From CAYUMU01 sp964445985 (GTDB lineage: Bacteria > Planctomycetota > Planctomycetia > Pirellulales > S012-138): DNA of 64,000 nt. The stretch spans positions 1 to 64,000 of the forward strand of contig CAYUMU010000021.1 of NCBI GenBank assembly GCA_964445985.1. The letters run 5' to 3'. Under the pieces are notes generated by a model. That model made no database searches. It worked only from the letters and a program-made list of their open reading frames with translations, and was not told where the DNA came from. A program made the position numbers and the translations under genes. Numbering within the stretch: position 1 is the stretch's first letter; each line of letters starts with the position of its first letter. Shown piece after piece: positions 52,853-61,736 of the stretch.

Positions 52853-52905
52853 CGGCGGTGTCGCTAACGCTCAACCGCCGGCTAAAGGCTGACACCCCTC
52901 CGGGG
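52853..52905 (-). repeat. Structured repeat family 1, copy B
   Basis: It is nearly identical to copy A (30725-30779) and lies opposite copy C. Read on the minus strand it gives the CCCC/GGGG stem, GTCAGCC, TAGCC, then the CGGCGGT/ACCGCCG stem. Confidence 0.8.
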
Positions 52906-52948
52906 TTGGCACCGGCGCGGCCCCGAAGAGCAAGAACGAGTCTTCCTC

Positions 52949-54973
52949 CTATTCCTGCGCGCCCTTCCGCTTGGCCCGGTAGCCTGGCTTGGGGCTGTGG
53001 CGGGATTGTTTACGATTCTTCTTTTTCTGGCCGCTTTCAATCGTATGCACGTATTCGCCGCGGAAGCGGGTGTTGGCGTCGTTGCGGCGGCGGTGGATGG
53101 CTTCGCCCGGTGGTTTGCCGCCGATCAGGCAATCGCAGCCGTCGCCAATCAGGTCTTGCCGGCCAGCCTTTTGCAGGGCTTCGCGTACTTCGAAATAGTT
53201 CTCTGGCTTGAAGAACTGCATGAGTGCCCGCTGTAGCTTGCGATCGCGGAGATGCTGCGCCACGTAGACCGGCTTGCGCGTGAAGGGATCAAGGCCGGTG
53301 TAGTACATGGCCGTGGCCACGTCCATGGGGGCCGGAATGAAGTCTTGCACCTGGTCGGGCTGATAGCCGTTTTGCTTGAGAAACACGGCCAGGTGAATCA
53401 TGGCGTCGAGATCGCTCGCCGGGTGGCTGGCGATGAAGTAGGGAATGAGATATTGCTTCTTGCCAGCCTTGCGTGATTCCTCTTGAAACACCTGGCTGAA
53501 TTTTTCAAAGTCGTCGCCCGACGGCTTCCGCATTTTGGCCAGCACCTCGGGATCGGTGTGCTCGGGCGCCACTTTGAGATAGCCGCCCACGTGATGCCGC
53601 ACCAATTCGCGCATGTATTCGGGCGAACGCCGCGCCAGGTCCATGCGAATGCCACTGGAGATGCGCACCTTTTTAATGCCAGGCGTTTCGCGGGCTGCTT
53701 TCATGATCTCAATCAGCGGGCCATGATCGGTGCCCAGCAGTTTGCAAATGGTGGGATGCACGCACGATTGACGGCGGCACACGGCTTCGACCTCGGGCCG
53801 CGAGCATTGCATCTGATACATATTGGCCGTGGGGCCGCCAATATCGCTGATCGTGCCTTTGAATTCTTTGTCGGCCGACATCTGCCGAACTTCTGTCAGA
53901 ATCGATTCTTTGCTGCGCGACTGAATGGCGCGGCCCTGGTGGGCCGTGATCGAACAGAACGTGCAACCGCCGAAACAGCCTCGCATGATCGTGACCGAGT
54001 CTTTGATCATTTGATGGGCGGGAATCGATTCTTGATAACTGGGGTGCTGACGCCGCGTATAAGGCAAGTCGTAAATGGCGTCCATCACCTTTTGCGCCAC
54101 GGGATATTGCGGCGGATTGACGACCACCGCCTGACGGTCGTGATATTGCACGAGCCGTTTGGCGTTATAGGGATTGGTTTCGTTATGAATAATTCGCGTG
54201 GCGTCGGCAAAGGTGGGCTTGTCCGCGCACACGGCTTCATAAGAAGGCAGCACAATGGCGTCGGCCGGCGGCGTTTCCGAAGCGCCCATCGCATACGCCA
54301 CGCCGCGCATGTCGCGAAGATCGGTCACGGTTTCGCCCGCATTCAGCCGATTGGCAATTTCCACAATGGCGTTCTCGCCCATCCCGTAAACCACGAGATC
54401 GGCCTTGGAATCGAGCAGGATCGAGCGGCGGACCTTTTCGCTCCAGTAATCGTAATGGGCCAGGCGGCGAAGCGAAGCTTCCACGCCTCCGGCAATGACG
54501 GGCACGCCTTTATAAGCCTCGCGAGCCCGCTGGCAATACGCCAAGGTGGCTCGATCCGGACGCCGCCCGATGCGGCCGCCGGGCGAGTAGGCGTCGTCGT
54601 TGCGAACCTTGCGATTGGCCGTGTAATGGTTGATCATTGAATCCATGTTCCCGGCCGAAATGCCGAAGAACAGCCGCGGACGCCCAAAGGTTTTCCAGGC
54701 TTCGCAGTTCTGCCAGTCGGGCTGGCTGACGAGCCCAATCCGAAAGCCGGCCGCTTCCAGCACGCGGCCAATGATCGCCATCGCAAAACTGGGATGGTCG
54801 ATGTAGGCATCGCCCGTGATCAGCACCACGTCCATCTCTTCCCAGCCGCGGGCGCGCATTTCATCGGCCGACATGGGTAACGGCGCCGGCGACGAGAATC
54901 GAGCGGGATCGAGCCGGCCGAGCAATTCGCTGGAAGGGCCGACCGGTTGGGTGAGGATGGGAAGCTGGTTCAT
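52949..54973 (-). CDS. ygiQ: YgiQ family radical SAM protein
   Basis: This 674-aa YgiQ-family protein has an N-terminal DUF3362-type/B12-binding-like region, with MDVVLITGDAYIDHPSFAMAIIGRVLEAAGFRIGLVSQPDW at residues 48-89, then a radical SAM core with the [4Fe-4S] ligands in GCFGGCTFCSI (CxxxCxxC). The C-terminus is Lys/Arg-rich. YgiQ proteins are conserved but their reaction is not established; the reductive cleavage of S-adenosylmethionine is expected. Length and motif order match the family. Confidence 0.92.
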   Translation of the reverse strand: MNQLPILTQPVGPSSELLGRLDPARFSSPAPLPMSADEMRARGWEEMDVVLITGDAYIDHPSFAMAIIGRVLEAAGFRIGLVSQPDWQNCEAWKTFGRPRLFFGISAGNMDSMINHYTANRKVRNDDAYSPGGRIGRRPDRATLAYCQRAREAYKGVPVIAGGVEASLRRLAHYDYWSEKVRRSILLDSKADLVVYGMGENAIVEIANRLNAGETVTDLRDMRGVAYAMGASETPPADAIVLPSYEAVCADKPTFADATRIIHNETNPYNAKRLVQYHDRQAVVVNPPQYPVAQKVMDAIYDLPYTRRQHPSYQESIPAHQMIKDSVTIMRGCFGGCTFCSITAHQGRAIQSRSKESILTEVRQMSADKEFKGTISDIGGPTANMYQMQCSRPEVEAVCRRQSCVHPTICKLLGTDHGPLIEIMKAARETPGIKKVRISSGIRMDLARRSPEYMRELVRHHVGGYLKVAPEHTDPEVLAKMRKPSGDDFEKFSQVFQEESRKAGKKQYLIPYFIASHPASDLDAMIHLAVFLKQNGYQPDQVQDFIPAPMDVATAMYYTGLDPFTRKPVYVAQHLRDRKLQRALMQFFKPENYFEVREALQKAGRQDLIGDGCDCLIGGKPPGEAIHRRRNDANTRFRGEYVHTIESGQKKKNRKQSRHSPKPGYRAKRKGAQE

Positions 54974-55341
54974 GAAAGGCTGGCTGGAAAGAAGTCGAAA
55001 ATCACCCCGGCGCGCGCGAAAACCCGCGCACGAGGGGTGAACGCTGCATTGTACACCAGCGGTGCCCTGTTCTCGTGGCGATTTTTGCCACCCTTGGCGG
55101 CAAATTGCCTAGGGAGGGCGAGATGGTGCGCAAGAGGTGGCGCTTTTGCCCTTTGGGGGGGGGCTGGCGCGGCAACCGTACGGCCGCCGCCCAGCAGGCC
55201 CGACACCTTTGTAAGGGGCAAGGCCGCTCATCCCTTGGCGCGCAAAAAAGCCGCCTTGCGCCGGAGTAGCGGAAGGCGGCTGCTGAAGATTTTACCATCG
55301 CGCTTCTGGAGCGGTCATCCTCGCCAGGCGGCAACGCCGCT
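54974..55341. other. Spacer with terminator
   Basis: 368 bp without a gene. The only defined element is the minus-strand terminator at 55244-55281. Confidence 0.65.
55244..55281 (-). terminator. Intrinsic terminator of the Cys-rich secreted gene
   Basis: On the minus strand, AGCCGCCTT and AAGGCGGCT form a 9-bp stem followed directly by TTTTTT, 60 nt after the stop of the gene at 55342. Confidence 0.88.
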
Positions 55342-56061
55342 TTAAGGAACCAGCCACCGGAAGGCGTTGCGAATGGGCTGACCATCGATGTGAACCGATG
55401 GCTGACCCCAGAGCCCTGGCCGCAGGGTGGGGTTCTTACACAACCCCGTGGGGCAAGCGGCCACGGGTTGGTAGGTGGCTACCGGCGTGTAGGTTTGGCA
55501 CGGATTGCAAGTGGCGCACGGGTCGCAGCAGCCACCCATCGTGCTTACCGGCTGGAAAACCGAAGTGGAAGTGCCGGAGTAATACGTGTTACCGCCCACG
55601 GCCGGCGCTTGGGCGGTGTAGATGGCGGCATTCGAGGGCACCGGTTGCAGCTGCGCGACCGGCCGCACGCCCGAGGCAGGTTCCCAGTTGCCAACCATTT
55701 CGGCATCGCTGATTTGACGAATGTACGAGGCCGTGGTCACGATCGGCCGATGCACTTCGGTCGCCTTGGGCTGGGCCAGCGTGGGCTCGGTTTGCGCGGG
55801 CTCATTTAGGGCGGCGGCTTGCTTCGTGGCAGTCAGCGCGGCGCTCACGGTCCGCACCACCGGCGCGGATTCGTCGTCGGCCACGGGCGTAATGCCCGTG
55901 GCGATGGCCGTGGGAAGTTCTCCCTCCACGGCGGCCGATTGCTCCGCGGCCCGGGCGGGTCGCCAGCCCTGGTCGGCCGCGTTTGCCGAAGCTGGCAACG
56001 GAGAAAGCCGCGCCGCCGAAAACAGCGCCGCAATCAGAGCGGGTGTTATCAATGCTTTCAT
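55342..56061 (-). CDS. Cys-rich secreted protein
   Basis: This 239-aa protein has a signal peptide (ALITPALIAALFSAARLSPLPASANA), a long Ala/Thr/Glu-rich middle region, and near the C-terminus the cluster GGCCDPCATCNPCQTYTPVATYQPVAACPTGLC. Paired-Cys segments followed by YxPV repeats are characteristic of planctomycete cell-surface proteins. Function is unknown; disulfide-linked envelope assembly is likely. The ATG at 56061 follows AAGAAAGGAT. It is terminated by the hairpin at 55244-55281. Confidence 0.75.
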   Translation of the reverse strand: MKALITPALIAALFSAARLSPLPASANAADQGWRPARAAEQSAAVEGELPTAIATGITPVADDESAPVVRTVSAALTATKQAAALNEPAQTEPTLAQPKATEVHRPIVTTASYIRQISDAEMVGNWEPASGVRPVAQLQPVPSNAAIYTAQAPAVGGNTYYSGTSTSVFQPVSTMGGCCDPCATCNPCQTYTPVATYQPVAACPTGLCKNPTLRPGLWGQPSVHIDGQPIRNAFRWLVP

Positions 56062-56781
56062 GGTATCAATCCTTTCTTCCGGATGGCTATTTCTGAAGCG
56101 CGACCTGACAAGCGGGCAGCAAGCAATCGCCACCAATACTTCGCCGGTCGACTCCTATTCTTTGATGAATGATTTCAAGAGACAACGGACGGACTTTATT
56201 GAACGCCGCGCTCCCAACGTCCTCCGCTGCGAGCGAATAGCCCACGAATCCAGGCTCCCGATGGTCGCCTTCCGGACTTTGGCGGCGCAACCGTCAATAA
56301 GTCCGCGCCTATCGCGTGGTGTTGATAAAAGCAAAACTCGTGCCGTAGTGTATCAATTGATGAAAAGTGTGAGCATTGGAATCACCGGCCAACCCTATTG
56401 GCCTGGGTAGCGTCTTAAAAGCCTGGTTGTTGAGCTTTGAGAAATCTTGCTGTCCCCGCGCGGCTGGGGCTGGCTTCCCGCTGTCGGCTGGGGCGGAAAC
56501 GATCGACTTGAAGGCTTGAAATCCGCCGTTTCCGAGGCGAATTTCGCGACGTTTCGCTTCACGAGACACCTGGAATTCGTGTGCGTCGGAACAATCGGCG
56601 CAGGCGAACCCGTTTTCCTCATCGGCAAAGTCGGCGGATGGTATCAATCATTCGCCGACAGCGAAACAGCGAAAACGCTCTGCTTGGCTATTATGTGAGG
56701 CGGCTCAGGCATGTTCTTATAACACACAGAATCTGAAACAATTACAAATGGCGGGAAATGCCGATAGCGGCGACTTTGCCG
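56062..56781. other. Gene-free, less GC-rich spacer
   Basis: This 720-bp spacer is less GC-rich than its surroundings in parts (about 56300-56400 and 56690-56760). It has no open frame that I can defend. A stem TAGCGGC/GCCGCTA at about 56764-56786 overlaps the end of the PfkB gene. It presumably holds the promoter of the Cys-rich protein. Confidence 0.6.
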
Positions 56782-57780
56782 CTAGCGGCGCTCCACCCTG
56801 ACCTGCTGGGCATACTCGGCTACCCGAGCCGGTGACAGTCGCGCTGGCAATAGTTGCGTGAGATTATCGCTGGCGGCGCCGATCGCCAGTCGCACGGCGT
56901 CGCTGATGTCGCGATCCTCGGCCAGGCCGAGCGCCAAGCCCGCGGCGAAGCAATCACCGCAAGCAATTGGGTTCACGGCGGTCAATTGCGGCGGAGTGAA
57001 GCGGTAAACCTCGTCGGTCGAAGTGAGCCAAACCGCCGACGGGCCTTGGGTCACAATCGCCCACTTGGCGCCAGCCGCGTTGAGTTCGCGCATGCCGGCG
57101 ATCAATTGGACGTCGCTATCCAAAGCGCGCCCCAAGGTGGCGGCGAGCTCCTGGCGGTTGGGTTTCACCACCAGCGGCGGACGTGGCGCCGACAGCATGG
57201 CTTGCAGTTCCGGCCCTCGCACGTCGGCAATCACCTGCCCTGGCGTAAGCTCCAAGAGTTGTCGGTAGAAGTTGGCAGGCGTGCCGGCGGGCAGCGAACC
57301 GCTGAGCACCACCCAAGGAACTTGAGCGGCTTCTTCCGCATAGGCGGCCACGAACTCTTCCAATTCGTCGGGGAAAATCGGTGCAGCGTTTTCGACCAAT
57401 TCGGTGGTTGGCCCAGCCCCGACCAGCAGCGTGGTGCAAACGCGCGTGGGGCTTCCGCTTCGCACCAACCGGGCCGACGCCCCGTGTTGCACGAATTCGT
57501 TGATGATGGCGTTGCCAGCAAGCCCTCCCACAACCGAAAGCGTGCGGCCCACGCGCGGCGCCAAATGGAACAATGCCAGGCCCACGTTGATGACCTTGCC
57601 CGAGGCGCACCAATGCGATTCCTCCGCGCGGTTCACTTCTTCCAGTTGAAAACGAGAGAAGCGGAGAATCTGTTGCCAGGCGGGCGTAAGACCAGCGGCA
57701 AGGATCCTCAGTGGACTATCGCCCAGGGGGGACGAGGGTTCGAGGGGCGGCGAGGAGTTGGCGTGGGACTGAGAGGGCAT
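56782..57780 (-). CDS. PfkB family carbohydrate kinase
   Basis: This 332-aa ribokinase-like sugar kinase is close to the 1-phosphofructokinase/tagatose-6-phosphate group (LacC/FruK-like), judging from ILAAGLTPAWQQIL and the GKVINVGLALFHL segment (canonical GKG.NVA..L). The catalytic anion-hole signature near the C-terminus reads NPIACGDCFAAGLALGL, with the base Asp in the GD. The substrate is probably a hexose phosphate. No fru PTS genes lie nearby. The N-terminus has about 25 extra residues, so the true start may lie further in. Confidence 0.85.
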   Translation of the reverse strand: MPSQSHANSSPPLEPSSPLGDSPLRILAAGLTPAWQQILRFSRFQLEEVNRAEESHWCASGKVINVGLALFHLAPRVGRTLSVVGGLAGNAIINEFVQHGASARLVRSGSPTRVCTTLLVGAGPTTELVENAAPIFPDELEEFVAAYAEEAAQVPWVVLSGSLPAGTPANFYRQLLELTPGQVIADVRGPELQAMLSAPRPPLVVKPNRQELAATLGRALDSDVQLIAGMRELNAAGAKWAIVTQGPSAVWLTSTDEVYRFTPPQLTAVNPIACGDCFAAGLALGLAEDRDISDAVRLAIGAASDNLTQLLPARLSPARVAEYAQQVRVERR

Positions 57781-58318
57781 GACGTTTTCGCGTTGCGATT
57801 CTGGAAATTGGCCATCGCGGGGAAATGTGGGCGGCTAGCGATGCTGGCATTGACAGTTCTAGCCCCAAACCTCTTCGCAGCATACATCCGATGCAGGGTC
57901 GAGAGAACGCCGAACCCCACGACGGAACCACCGCAGACGACTTCCGCCTGGCATGCCGCGCTGAGGAATGGAGAAAGTTGCCCGGGGGCGGAAACGATCT
58001 TCAACAGAAAGCGCGGCATGTCCAGGGCGGGCAGGTCTTGAGGCATTTCACCGCAAAACGGGACGATCGCTCTAATGGCCCCAACGGCATGGCGTTGTGA
58101 TCGGTCGCCCAATCGAAAGGCCGTCGACGTTTTTCCCCCAGACTGGCCTTTACCGATTGCAGGGTTGTGGGCAGAATACCGCCGCATTTTCGACCCCAGG
58201 GCGACCAACGTCAGATTCGTCCAAGCGGGCAGTAAACGTGCAGATGGCCTCTCCCCGCGGAGGTGGCTTCCCCCTTCTACAGTCATGGACGACGTACCCG
58301 CAGCAAGGAGCACTCGTG
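57781..58318. other. Divergent intergenic region
   Basis: 538 bp with no recognisable gene or repeat. It must contain the promoters for the PfkB gene and the ompH-lpxC group. Confidence 0.6.
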
Positions 58319-58927
58319 GTGAAGAAATCGGTCCTGTTGGCTCTTACGTTGGCAGCGATGTGCATTACAGGCGGACGCGAAGCGTCGGCCCAGGTTGCCA
58401 TTATCGACCTCAAGTACATCTTCGATAATCACATGCGCTTTAAAGCCATGACCGAAGAAATGCGCCGTTCCGTGCAGGGCGCCGAGGCCGACATCAACGC
58501 CCGCAAAGAGCGCGTGAACAATCTGATCAAGCAACTCAACGACGTGAACAAGGGCGCGCCCGACTACAAGCAGTTGGAAGACGAGATCACCCAGCAGAAG
58601 GCCGACCTGAGCGCCTTGGTCTCGACCACCAAGCGCGAGTTCATGCGGCGTGAAGCCAAGATCTATTACATTGTGTATCAGGAAATCACTCAGGAAGTGG
58701 AATACTTTGCCACGCAAAACCGGCTGACGCTGGTGCTGCGGTTCAACGGCGACCCGCTCGATGAGAACGATCCCGACCTGGTGGCCAAGCACCTCAACAA
58801 GCAGGTGGTTTGGTATCACAAGAACATTGATGTGACCGGCCTGATTTTGAAGACGCTGAATGATCGGTATGGCAACGGTCAGGCCAATAACCGCGGCTTC
58901 GTCCCAGGCCCCCCCAATCGCCAATAG
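58319..58927 (+). CDS. OmpH/Skp-like periplasmic chaperone
   Basis: This 202-aa protein has a signal peptide (KKSVLLALTLAAMCITGGREASA) and then the OmpH/Skp pattern: VAIIDLKYIFDNHMRFKAM at the start and a long helical hairpin (RRSVQGAEADINARKERVNNLIKQL, YKQLEDEITQQKADLSAL). Skp-like chaperones carry unfolded outer-membrane proteins across the periplasm. It starts with GTG at 58319, 8 nt after AGGAG. It is followed by lpxC, a common envelope arrangement. The Gly/Pro/Asn tail is short and variable. Confidence 0.88.
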   Translation: MKKSVLLALTLAAMCITGGREASAQVAIIDLKYIFDNHMRFKAMTEEMRRSVQGAEADINARKERVNNLIKQLNDVNKGAPDYKQLEDEITQQKADLSALVSTTKREFMRREAKIYYIVYQEITQEVEYFATQNRLTLVLRFNGDPLDENDPDLVAKHLNKQVVWYHKNIDVTGLILKTLNDRYGNGQANNRGFVPGPPNRQ

Positions 58928-59187
58928 GCGGCTTGCTTGGGTCAACGAGCAACCGGTTCTACCCAGAACCCTGCGTGTCCGTCCTCCGGGGACGGAAGCC
59001 AGCCCCCCCCACGTGGGCACTTCCGTCCCCGTTTTGTTTCAGCCAACCCAGAAGCCCCTCTACGCCGTGGCGAGTTCGCGCGCCGTGCCAGGCGCGTGGT
59101 AGTGGCGGTGGACACGGATGTCCGCTGGTTCCGCGGTATCGCTCGCGGCTCACGGATTCGGCACCCAACGACGGTGGTTCTCCCGCA

Positions 59188-60063
59188 ATGCTTTCACGAC
59201 GAAATCAACGCACCATTGCCAACTCGGTGGTGGTAGAAGGGTTTGGATACTGGACCGGCCACGACGTGCGGATTGAGTTCCGCCCCGCCGCGGCAAACAC
59301 CGGTTTGGTGTTCGTGCGAACCGATCTTTCGCCCCCCCAAGCCATTGCTGCCCTGGTGCAAAACCGGGTGGAAGCCCCCCGCCGCACCACGCTTCGCTGC
59401 GGCCGAGCCAGCGTGGAAATGGTGGAACACATTCTGGCCGCGCTGGCCGGCATGCAGATCGATAACTGCGAAATTTGGGTAAATGCCGCCGAAATGCCTG
59501 GCTGCGATGGCTCGGCTCAGGCGTTCGTTACGGCTCTCGATGCCGCTGGCATTGAGGAGCAAAGTGCTCCCCGAGCTTGCCTGGTGCTTCGCGATACCAA
59601 CCGCATGGCCGAAGGCGGCAGTTGGATCGAAGCCCAGCCGTCGGCCCAAGGCGGCTTCTCGGTCAAGTTCCGGCTCGATTATGGCCGCGACAACGCCATT
59701 GGCCGGCAAACGCTCGAAATGCGGATCACGCCCGAAATCTTCCGCAAAGAACTGGCGCCGGCCCGCACCTTCTTGCTCAAGGCCGAAGCCGAGTGGCTCC
59801 GCTCGCAAGGGCTGGGCACGCGCGCCACGCTGCAAGACCTGTTGGTCTTCGACGACGAAGGCCCGATTGAAAACACCCTGCGTTACCCCGACGAGTGCGT
59901 GCGGCACAAAGTGCTCGACCTGGTCGGCGATTTTGCCCTGGCTGGCTGCGACATCGTCGGCCATGTGGTGGCCCACCGTAGCGGCCATCGCCTCAGCGCC
60001 GAGCTGATCCGCGTACTGCTCTCCGAAGGCGAAATGCACAACGAGTGGCGACGGACGGCCTAG
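59188..60063 (+). CDS. lpxC: UDP-3-O-acyl-N-acetylglucosamine deacetylase
   Basis: This 291-aa LpxC carries out the committed zinc-dependent deacetylation of lipid A synthesis. Ligands are where expected: His81 in VEMVEHILAALAG, His240 and Asp244 in RHKVLDLVGDFAL, and the catalytic His267 in AHRSGH, all offset by two from E. coli numbering (79, 238, 242, 265). The EMPGCDGSA loop is also present. The length is slightly short (E. coli has 305). Its presence supports an outer membrane with lipid A-like molecules. The ATG at 59188 matches the family N-terminus. Confidence 0.94.
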   Translation: MLSRRNQRTIANSVVVEGFGYWTGHDVRIEFRPAAANTGLVFVRTDLSPPQAIAALVQNRVEAPRRTTLRCGRASVEMVEHILAALAGMQIDNCEIWVNAAEMPGCDGSAQAFVTALDAAGIEEQSAPRACLVLRDTNRMAEGGSWIEAQPSAQGGFSVKFRLDYGRDNAIGRQTLEMRITPEIFRKELAPARTFLLKAEAEWLRSQGLGTRATLQDLLVFDDEGPIENTLRYPDECVRHKVLDLVGDFALAGCDIVGHVVAHRSGHRLSAELIRVLLSEGEMHNEWRRTA

Positions 60064-60157
60064 GACCGCGGCGGGCGAGCCGATCGCTTCCGCCTGCTGG
60101 CTCCGTGGCGAATGTCGTTTCCAACCTCGCACCCCAACAACCCAGGAACCATAGCCC

Positions 60158-61309
60158 GTGAAGTCCCTCAAGATTGCAGTGATTGGCGTAGGGCACCTGG
60201 GCCGGGTCCATGCGCGGGTGCTTTCCAAACTGCCTGGCTTTCGCCTGGTGGGCGTTGTCGATCCGGTCGAGTCCAACCGGCAAGCGGTCGCCGAGGCTTG
60301 CCGCACCAACGCCTTTGCCGATCACGCGGCGGTGGCCGACAAGATCGATGCGGCCGTGATTGCCACGCCAACCAGGTATCACCATGCCGTGGCCTTGGAC
60401 TTGATTCGCCGGGGCATCCATCTGCTGGTGGAAAAGCCTATCACTTGCAACAGCCGCGAAGGCGAAGAACTGGCGCGCGCCGCGGAGAAGGCCGGCGTGG
60501 TTCTGCAGACAGGACATATCGAACGCTTCAATCCGGCCGTGGCTCCGGCGCTGCCGTATGCCAAGAACCCCAAGTGGATCGATGCTCGCCGCACCAGCGG
60601 CTTTACCTGCCGCTCCACCGATGTGGGCGTGGTGCTCGATCTGATGATTCACGACATCGATCTGGCCCTGTTCTTGACCGGCGAAAAGCCCAGCAGCGTG
60701 CAAGCGATGGGCCTGAGCCTATTTGGCCAGCATGAAGACGTGGCCCAGGCCCAACTGCAATTCCCCAGCGGCTGCGTGGCGCAACTCACGGCCTCGCGGA
60801 TCAGCTTCGAGAATCAACGCAAGATGCAGGTTTGGTCGGAGGAAGGCTTCGCCAGCATCGATTTCGCCTCGCGCTCGACCACCATCGTGCGTCCGCAAGA
60901 TGTGGTTTATGAACGCGGCCTGCAGGTCGAAACGGCCACGCCCGAGGAACTCGACGACCTCAAAGCCGAGCTCTTCAATAAGTACCTGGTCAAAGAAACC
61001 ATCACGCCCGCGGCGGCCGATCAAATCACCGCCGAGCACCTCGACTTCGCCGGCGCCATCCGCGAAGGCCGCTCGCCGCGGGTCAATGGCCGAGCAGGCC
61101 TGGCTGCCCTGGCCGTGGCCGAAGACGTGCTGCGGGCGATGGGCGACCATTGCTGGGACGGCGCTCCCTCGGGCCGGCGCGGTTCGCACGTGGAACCCAT
61201 GCCCAGCATTTTGCCAGGGCCGCACTTCATGAAGCGTGCCGGAGAAACGGTCGAGCAGGTGACCACCATCAAGTGGAACCGCGATCAGCAGCCGGGCGAC
61301 CCTCGCTAG
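60158..61309 (+). CDS. Gfo/Idh/MocA oxidoreductase downstream of lpxC
   Basis: This 383-aa cytosolic Gfo/Idh/MocA protein starts with GTG at 60158. The Rossmann motif KIAVIGVGHLGRVHARVLS is at residues 5-23, and the catalytic EKP is Glu92-Lys93-Pro94 in LLVEKPITCN, with a conserved His165-Asp166 in MIHDIDLAL. It follows lpxC after 94 nt. In several bacteria a similar oxidoreductase (GnnA) oxidises UDP-GlcNAc at C3 for a diamino-sugar lipid A; that role is possible here, but the partner aminotransferase (GnnB) is not in the window. Confidence 0.9.
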   Translation: MKSLKIAVIGVGHLGRVHARVLSKLPGFRLVGVVDPVESNRQAVAEACRTNAFADHAAVADKIDAAVIATPTRYHHAVALDLIRRGIHLLVEKPITCNSREGEELARAAEKAGVVLQTGHIERFNPAVAPALPYAKNPKWIDARRTSGFTCRSTDVGVVLDLMIHDIDLALFLTGEKPSSVQAMGLSLFGQHEDVAQAQLQFPSGCVAQLTASRISFENQRKMQVWSEEGFASIDFASRSTTIVRPQDVVYERGLQVETATPEELDDLKAELFNKYLVKETITPAAADQITAEHLDFAGAIREGRSPRVNGRAGLAALAVAEDVLRAMGDHCWDGAPSGRRGSHVEPMPSILPGPHFMKRAGETVEQVTTIKWNRDQQPGDPR

Positions 61310-61323
61310 CCCTGGAGCACGCA

Positions 61324-61510
61324 GATGTTGTTCAGTTCGATCGTGTTCCTGCGCGCGACAAGAGTCGGCAACTCTCCGGAAGGTTGCCGCTGACGATCGC
61401 CATTGTGATCAACCTGGCCCTGTCCGAAGTGGGGCTTTCTTCGTTGAACTATGCCAACGTGGTGCTCCCGCTGGGCATCTCGTTCTATACCTTCCAATCA
61501 GCCCGCCTTA
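61324..61510 (+). pseudogene. MBOAT (AlgI-like) gene remnant
   Basis: The segment begins with ATG encoding MLFSSIVFL, the typical first residues of MBOAT/AlgI O-acyltransferases ('MLFNSLxFL'), and runs into a stop after 22 codons. In another frame (from about 61391) it reads LTIAIVINLALSEVGLSSLNYANVVLPLGISFYTFQS, matching the family core 'ILPLGISFYTFQS'. The intervening 80 or so residues of a real MBOAT and everything after are missing, so this is a decayed gene with a large internal deletion. Confidence 0.75.
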
Positions 61511-61736
61511 ACCGGATTGATGGTAGGTTCGCGAGGCCTGGTGGTAACCGCGGCCCAACTGGAGCTCAATCGCCTGGCGACCGGCGAACGACCGGCTGTT
61601 GCGCACGCCTTATCTTCAGCAGTGGGGGGAGTCCGCCTGCCGAGTCTTGCGAACTCCGGCCGCCCCTTCTCGTGCATCGCAGCGCTTTATTGTATGGTGT
61701 GGTGGGGACGGTTTTTTCCCACACATGGAGTTAGTC

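Larger units (their letters stand above)
52598..52948. other. Spacer packed with structured repeats
   Basis: 351 bp between convergent genes hold copies C (52679-52735, plus) and B (52853-52905, minus) of structured repeat family 1 in inverted orientation, a palindrome GACCCCGTCCGGGGTC (about 52812-52827), and a CTGTC/GACAG stem. There is no gene. Confidence 0.7.
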
